Part shown: in pieces, positions 7,951 to 10,683 of the stretch
Position numbering within the stretch: position 1 is the stretch's first letter
Layout: every line of letters begins with the position of its first letter
Assembly (NCBI GenBank): GCA_012522035.1
Contig: JAAYLF010000188.1
Span: forward strand, 1-10,683
Direction of reading: 5' to 3'
Length of the DNA stretch: 10,683 bases
DNA from: Clostridiaceae bacterium
Lineage (GTDB): Bacteria > Bacillota > Clostridia > UBA1212 > DUPL01
The notes under the pieces: generated by a model
The model's input: the letters and a program-made list of their open reading frames with translations, nothing else
The model's database searches: none
Told to the model about the DNA's origin: nothing
Made by a program: the position numbers and the translations under genes

Positions 7951-7969
7951 CATTTTTAGTCTTTCATTA

Positions 7970-8119
7970 TCATACTTCGCTGAAAGCACTTTTATCAAGA
8001 CCACAAATTGGACAAACCCAGTCATCTGGCAAATCTTCAAAAGCTGTACCAGCTGGAATATCGTTTTCTGGATCTCCCTCAGCTGGGTCGTAAACATAAC
8101 CACAGAGACACTCGTACAT
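7970..8119 (-). CDS. rubredoxin
   Basis: This 49-residue gene reads MYECLCGYVYDPAEGD..., continues through FEDLPDDWVCPICG and ends near AFSEV. Rubredoxins are small cytoplasmic one-iron electron carriers whose iron is held by four cysteines, often serving superoxide reductase, rubrerythrin or flavodiiron proteins in anaerobes. Four cysteines are present (4, 6, 36 and 39). The second knuckle, CPICG, is canonical. The first is CLCG, with one residue between cysteines instead of two, so it is one residue short. The start is firm: ATG at 8117-8119 is preceded in frame by TGA and has a strong AAAGGAGGGG about five bases upstream. The protein is a few residues shorter than the usual 52-54. No partner reductase gene is adjacent. 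Confidence 0.95.
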   Translation of the reverse strand: MYECLCGYVYDPAEGDPENDIPAGTAFEDLPDDWVCPICGLDKSAFSEV

Positions 8120-8153
8120 TCATACCCCTCCTTTATATTATACATGCGCAGAA

Positions 8154-8182
8154 AGAATATCAGAAGGTTCAAGGATTGTCAA
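8154..8182 (-). promoter_or_regulatory. candidate rubredoxin promoter
   Basis: On the minus strand a perfect TTGACA (plus 8177-8182) is followed after 17 bp by TATTCT (plus 8154-8159), four of six matches to the -10 consensus. Transcription would begin near 8147, leaving a leader of about 28 bases containing the strong ribosome binding site. A perfect TATAAT at 8137-8142 is also present but would place the start inside the Shine-Dalgarno sequence, so it is less likely. Confidence 0.5.
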
Positions 8183-8199
8183 TAGAATAATGTCAAATA

Positions 8200-8227
8200 T
8201 TGTGATATTATGATTACAAAATAATAT
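8200..8227 (+). promoter_or_regulatory. candidate traX-like gene promoter with imperfect palindrome
   Basis: TTGTGA at 8200-8205 and TAATAT at 8222-8227 are spaced 16 bp and could be a weak promoter for the gene at 8247. The same stretch holds an imperfect palindrome: TTGTGAT (8200-8206) and ATTACAA (8213-8219), with six of seven arm positions complementary around 6 bases. This recalls Rex or CRP/FNR-type operators, but the spacing does not match the standard form of either. Support is by motif only. Confidence 0.3.
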
Positions 8228-8246
8228 TTTCACTTGCGAGGTTCAC

Positions 8247-8954
8247 ATGTCGGCACTAACTTTGAAAATAATTGCTTGCATTGCAATGCTTTTAGACCAT
8301 ATAGGATATGCATTGAGAATCACATACCCGTACAGGATAATTGGCAGGATTGCATTTCCCATATACGCATTTCTGCTGACAGAAGGTTATCAACACACAA
8401 AAAACTTCAAAAAATACCTTACAAGGCTTTTTCTGTTTGCTCTTGTTTCAGAGATACCCTTCAACCTGTTTGCAAGAGGCAATCTGATGGATCTTGGTTC
8501 TTCAATAAACATCTACTTTACCCTGTCGCTATCCCTGCTACTTCTTTACCTCTTGGACGAATCCAGGAAAACATTCGAAGACAAACCAAGACAGATACTG
8601 TTATCCGCAATATTGGTTTCCTTGTTCTGCCTCATTGCAGAGCTTTTCAATGTGGATTACGGATTTTACGGCATACTGACAGTTCTTTGTTTTAGGTACA
8701 TGAAGCAGTTCAAAAGAAAAAACCTCGCCATATTAACCGGGCATGCAGTTGTAATATTTACTTACATTCTGTCAAGCCAGAACAAATCCTGGGCTTTTGT
8801 ACAATTATATGCGCTGTTTGCCTTAGTACCAATCCTTCTATACAACGGAAAAAAAGGCTATAGTTCCACTAACCCGGCAGTAAACAAGATAGTACAGTAT
8901 TCATTCTATGCCTACTACCCGCTTCACATACTGCTTATATACCTGTTAATTTGA
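8247..8954 (+). CDS. TraX family integral membrane protein
   Basis: This 235-residue, strongly hydrophobic protein has about seven or eight membrane segments. The N-terminus, ALTLKIIACIAMLLDHIGYAL, with Asp17-His18, and the following RIIGRIAFPIYAFLLTEGYQHT region are the TraX signature. TraX of the F plasmid acetylates the pilin N-terminus, and the family resembles acyltransferase-3 membrane enzymes. Chromosomal Firmicute members like this one have no pilin gene nearby and their substrate is unknown. A second membrane acyltransferase, the MBOAT, lies about 6 kb away on the same strand, with no direct sign that the two cooperate. The ATG at 8247 has GCGAGGTT a few bases upstream. It is monocistronic: divergent from rubredoxin and closed by a terminator just after its TGA (8952-8954). 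Confidence 0.9.
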   Translation: MSALTLKIIACIAMLLDHIGYALRITYPYRIIGRIAFPIYAFLLTEGYQHTKNFKKYLTRLFLFALVSEIPFNLFARGNLMDLGSSINIYFTLSLSLLLLYLLDESRKTFEDKPRQILLSAILVSLFCLIAELFNVDYGFYGILTVLCFRYMKQFKRKNLAILTGHAVVIFTYILSSQNKSWAFVQLYALFALVPILLYNGKKGYSSTNPAVNKIVQYSFYAYYPLHILLIYLLI

Positions 8955-8955
8955 T

Positions 8956-8987
8956 AAAAAAAAGGGATTGGAAAGCCAATCCCTTTT
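8956..8987. terminator. bidirectional intrinsic terminator
   Basis: AAAAGGGATTGG (8960-8971) and CCAATCCCTTTT (8976-8987) form a perfect 12-bp stem around AAAG. The minus-strand copy runs into eight consecutive T residues (plus 8956-8963), an excellent terminator for the SanA/YdcF-like gene ending at 9000. The plus-strand copy has only TTTT before CAAGC but should still stop the TraX-family transcript ending at 8954. Confidence 0.92.
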
Positions 8988-8999
8988 CAAGCAATTTAC

Positions 9000-9605
9000 T
9001 TAAGTTTTAAACAATACCAGTATAAAGTCTTTAACCCTTGCAAGTACCTCCCGTACATCTCTCTGCAGCTGGTTTGCATAATCTATTTTTTCTGCCGGGT
9101 ATCCGTAAGCCTCAATACCCATTTTCCTTGCATTGTATATTGCTCTGTACATGTGGTACTCCTGGGTGCAAATTATCACCTTGTCAACACCAAACTCATC
9201 TTTAAGCCTTTTCATGGACTCAAAGGTGGAAAGCCCCATCGTATCCGTTATAATACATTCCTCGGGAACGCCCAGCTCTATGGCTCTTTTCTTCATGGGA
9301 TCAACCTCGTTGTAGTCTTCCCTTTGTGCATCCCCGCTCATAATAATTGCTGGAACTCTGCCTTCTTCAAAAAGCTTTACAGATGCCTTCACCCTATCAT
9401 CCAGGATCAAGCTCAGTCTTCCGTCTTTGTACACCTTCGCGCCCAAAACAACTATGTATTCGGCCTCTAGGTCCTTGACACTATCATCATCCAGGATATA
9501 TTGCCTTGAGTAGTTCACCATATACAGATTTATTGCTATCAATGCCAGCAAACCAAGCAGACAAACTGCAATCAGCAACGCTATAATCACTTTTTTCCGT
9601 TTCAA
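9000..9605 (-). CDS. SanA/YdcF-like DUF218 membrane-anchored protein
   Basis: This 201-residue protein has one N-terminal membrane anchor (about residues 5-29) and an outward-facing DUF218 domain. Family motifs are VVLGAKVYKDGRLS (about 52-65), DDRVKASVKLFEEG (69-82), IIMSGDAQREDYNE (87-100) and ICTQEYHMYRA (145-155). Relatives include SanA and ElyC/YdcF, linked genetically to envelope integrity and cell-wall precursor metabolism; the biochemical activity is generally undefined. The start is TTG at 9603-9605, with AAGGAAG about seven bases upstream and no ATG before residue 29. It lies 33 bases downstream of thiT on the same strand with no terminator between, so it is probably controlled by the thiT TPP riboswitch. 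The T-rich terminator at 8956-8987 ends the unit. A role in thiamine use is not known for this family and would be inference. Confidence 0.9.
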   Translation of the reverse strand: MKRKKVIIALLIAVCLLGLLALIAINLYMVNYSRQYILDDDSVKDLEAEYIVVLGAKVYKDGRLSLILDDRVKASVKLFEEGRVPAIIMSGDAQREDYNEVDPMKKRAIELGVPEECIITDTMGLSTFESMKRLKDEFGVDKVIICTQEYHMYRAIYNARKMGIEAYGYPAEKIDYANQLQRDVREVLARVKDFILVLFKT

Positions 9606-9638
9606 GCGCTTCTTCCTTTATACTGTATTTCAATACCT

Positions 9639-10334
9639 CTATACAGCCAGTTCTTTCCTTATGTTTCCAATCATTCTCTTTACCTGAGGTATTAATACGA
9701 TAATTATACACAGAATCATTTCAGGAATCAAGAAAACCGCATTATACATAAACGAATAAGGAACCACTGCATATCCCAGTTCCTTTGCATATTCTCCAAA
9801 GAAAACAACTCCAGAGACAAAGTGGCACATAAGTCTTACCATATACCCGGCAATTATACCAGGAATTATATTCTTTCTGTAGAAGCCAGCAAGACCGAAG
9901 GCTGTAAATGCAAGCGGATAATCAAGTAAAAACTGGATGATTCCTACTGTATATGCACCTTGCAGAAGCTGTAAAAGGGAATATGCAAAAGCAGCAGCAA
10001 GCCCATGCTTTGGACCATACAGATATGCAAACAGGATAATAGGCAGACCTGATGCAAGAGTAAGAGCTCCGCCTTGAGGCAGGTCCAGAAGCTTGATAAA
10101 GGACAATACAAACGCAATTGATATGCACAAAGCTCCTGTTACAAGCACTTTTACATCCGTTTTACGTTTGGGCTTTGGCGCATCTTTTTCTTTCCTGTAT
10201 TGGAGAACAAGAAAAACGACAAGAGCGATGGCTACTAGCACCACAATACCAAAGACTACCGGATTCTCAAATATCTTGTCAAATTTTAGAATCTCGGTGC
10301 CATCCGTGAGAAACTCAAACAAGTTTTTGTTCAT
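9639..10334 (-). CDS. thiT: energy-coupled thiamine transporter substrate-binding component ThiT
   Basis: ThiT is the S-component of a group II ECF transporter: it binds thiamine in the membrane and shares the EcfA/EcfA'/EcfT module encoded elsewhere. The conserved core is at about 61-231: LSFIKLLDLPQGGALTLASG (78-96), YGPKHG (106-111), IIQFLLDYPLAF (132-143), HFVSGVVFFGEYA (171-183) and the YNAVFLIPE segment (197-205). Identity is strongly backed by the TPP riboswitch immediately upstream. At 231 residues it is longer than compact ThiT proteins (roughly 180-200). The excess is an N-terminal extension with an additional membrane segment at about 27-46 and a Lys-rich cytoplasmic-type stretch at 47-62. 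ATG at 10332-10334 is the start; GGAGG at 10342-10346 lies seven bases upstream, inside the switchable hairpin. The SanA/YdcF-like gene follows. Confidence 0.93.
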   Translation of the reverse strand: MNKNLFEFLTDGTEILKFDKIFENPVVFGIVVLVAIALVVFLVLQYRKEKDAPKPKRKTDVKVLVTGALCISIAFVLSFIKLLDLPQGGALTLASGLPIILFAYLYGPKHGLAAAFAYSLLQLLQGAYTVGIIQFLLDYPLAFTAFGLAGFYRKNIIPGIIAGYMVRLMCHFVSGVVFFGEYAKELGYAVVPYSFMYNAVFLIPEMILCIIIVLIPQVKRMIGNIRKELAV

Positions 10335-10369
10335 AAAAAAACCTCCAAGTAATTATTCTTGAAGGAAGC
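10335..10369 (-). promoter_or_regulatory. riboswitch expression platform (SD-masking, terminator-like hairpin and alternative antiterminator arm)
   Basis: On the minus strand CCTTCAAG (plus 10358-10365) pairs with CTTGGAGG (plus 10342-10349) around 8 bases, with seven T residues (10335-10341) running directly into the thiT ATG. This hairpin hides the GGAGG ribosome binding site and also has the form of an intrinsic terminator. Its left arm overlaps GCTTCCTT (plus 10362-10369), which can instead pair over 8 positions (one G-U) with AGGGAAGC in the 3' end of the aptamer (plus 10401-10408). That pairing excludes both the hairpin and the TPP pocket, giving an on state without ligand. A small CACAT/ATGTG hairpin (10377-10381 and 10391-10395) would sit inside it. 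Pairings are seen; the mechanism is inferred. Confidence 0.75.
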
Positions 10370-10398
10370 TTAGTTACACATATATTGTTCATGTGAAA

Positions 10399-10488
10399 CC
10401 GCTTCCCTACGGTAGGATTACCTACACAGGTTCGTGGGGTTTAAAGGTCCGGACCTTAATCTCAGCCATTCTTGGGCTCCCCCAGCGG
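10399..10488 (-). promoter_or_regulatory. TPP riboswitch (THI element) aptamer
   Basis: The conserved THI-box parts occur in order on the minus strand. CCGCT (10484-10488) and AGCGG (10399-10403) close P1. GGGG and CCCC form P2. AGCC and GGCT form P3, leading into the pyrimidine-binding GGCTGAGA (plus 10460-10467). GAACCTG, then a GTAGG/CCTAC hairpin, leads into the pyrophosphate-side CGTAGGGAAG (plus 10402-10411). An extra P3a hairpin is formed by the perfect palindrome AAGGTCC-GGACCTT (10444-10457). TPP binding should repress thiT and the gene behind it. Confidence 0.96.
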
Positions 10489-10496
10489 ACAATAAT

Positions 10497-10525
10497 ATAT
10501 TACATCAACACATGGCATTTGTCAA
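10497..10525 (-). promoter_or_regulatory. promoter of the thiT operon
   Basis: On the minus strand TTGACA (plus 10520-10525) is followed after exactly 17 bp by TAATAT (plus 10497-10502). Transcription would start at about 10490, directly before the aptamer's P1 stem at 10488. The agreement between promoter and aptamer position makes this the most convincing promoter in the window. Confidence 0.75.
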
Positions 10526-10683
10526 TAAAACAAGGAGCAATGACTGTGTCATTTTGTTCTAGGTTTTAAGGATATAGTTTTAGCTGTGTTTTTTGACCCT
10601 TTAAATATGCTTGATACTTTGTGATGTTTTCAGTATATCATGATGTAAATTAACCTGCAAGAGCACATTCGATTGCATTACAG
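10526..10683. other. right-edge intergenic region
   Basis: No coding region or RNA gene is recognisable. An inverted repeat AATGAC-TGT-GTCATT (10539-10553) is followed on the plus strand by TTGTTCT. It could be a weak hairpin or a dyad operator just upstream of the thiT promoter. A nine-codon ATG reading frame at 10540 with AAGGAG just before it is probably chance. Confidence 0.4.

Noticed and set aside
7894..8172. 92-residue minus-strand reading frame over the rubredoxin gene
   Set aside because: It is an out-of-frame shadow of rubredoxin with no homology-like features.
10540..10569. Nine-codon leader peptide upstream of the thiT promoter on the plus strand
   Set aside because: It runs opposite to thiT, is very short and has no plus-strand gene after it within the window.

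Overview
The window looks like an accessory chromosomal region of a low-GC Clostridia-type Firmicute. The signs are AT-rich DNA, strong GGAGG-type ribosome binding sites, Gram-positive-style lipoproteins, a clostridial TPP riboswitch/ThiT unit, a small rubredoxin and a group of cysteine desulfurase-family enzymes typical of anaerobes. Codon use and protein style resemble the Acetivibrio (Clostridium) thermocellum group, but this is an impression, not a database result. I see no mobile element, CRISPR array, rRNA or tRNA.

Layout. Positions 1-242 are a leader region with a candidate promoter. A plus-strand operon follows: a lipoprotein resembling DUF4358 (243-815), an MBOAT O-acyltransferase (837-2228) and a DHHW/AlgJ-like SGNH-type acetyltransferase (2239-3339). 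Its last stop codon directly abuts that of a convergent 799-residue lipoprotein (3340-5739, minus), which has a glycosidase-like barrel and a CBM9-like C-terminus. Next come, on the minus strand and transcribed right to left, rubredoxin (7970-8119, too short for many gene finders), a xylose-isomerase-like TIM-barrel protein (7040-7897) and a class V aminotransferase/cysteine desulfurase-family protein (5852-6970), closed by an intrinsic terminator. A TraX-family membrane protein (8247-8954) runs divergently from rubredoxin. A strong shared terminator separates it from a minus-strand thiamine unit: promoter, TPP riboswitch, switchable expression platform, thiT (9639-10334) and a SanA/YdcF-like DUF218 protein (9000-9605). 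Positions 10526-10683 hold no recognisable gene.

How the genes may work together. MBOAT and DHHW proteins form the usual two-part system for O-acetylating an extracellular glycan: the membrane protein moves the acetyl group outward and the surface-facing SGNH-like enzyme places it. The two lipoproteins would sit on the same cell face, and the large one could bind or trim the same polymer. That link is inference. The rubredoxin, isomerase-like and desulfurase-like genes are collinear, but a hairpin follows rubredoxin and a common pathway is not evident. The thiamine unit is the best-explained regulatory system: the aptamer, an SD-masking terminator-like hairpin and a mutually exclusive antiterminator can all be read directly from the sequence.
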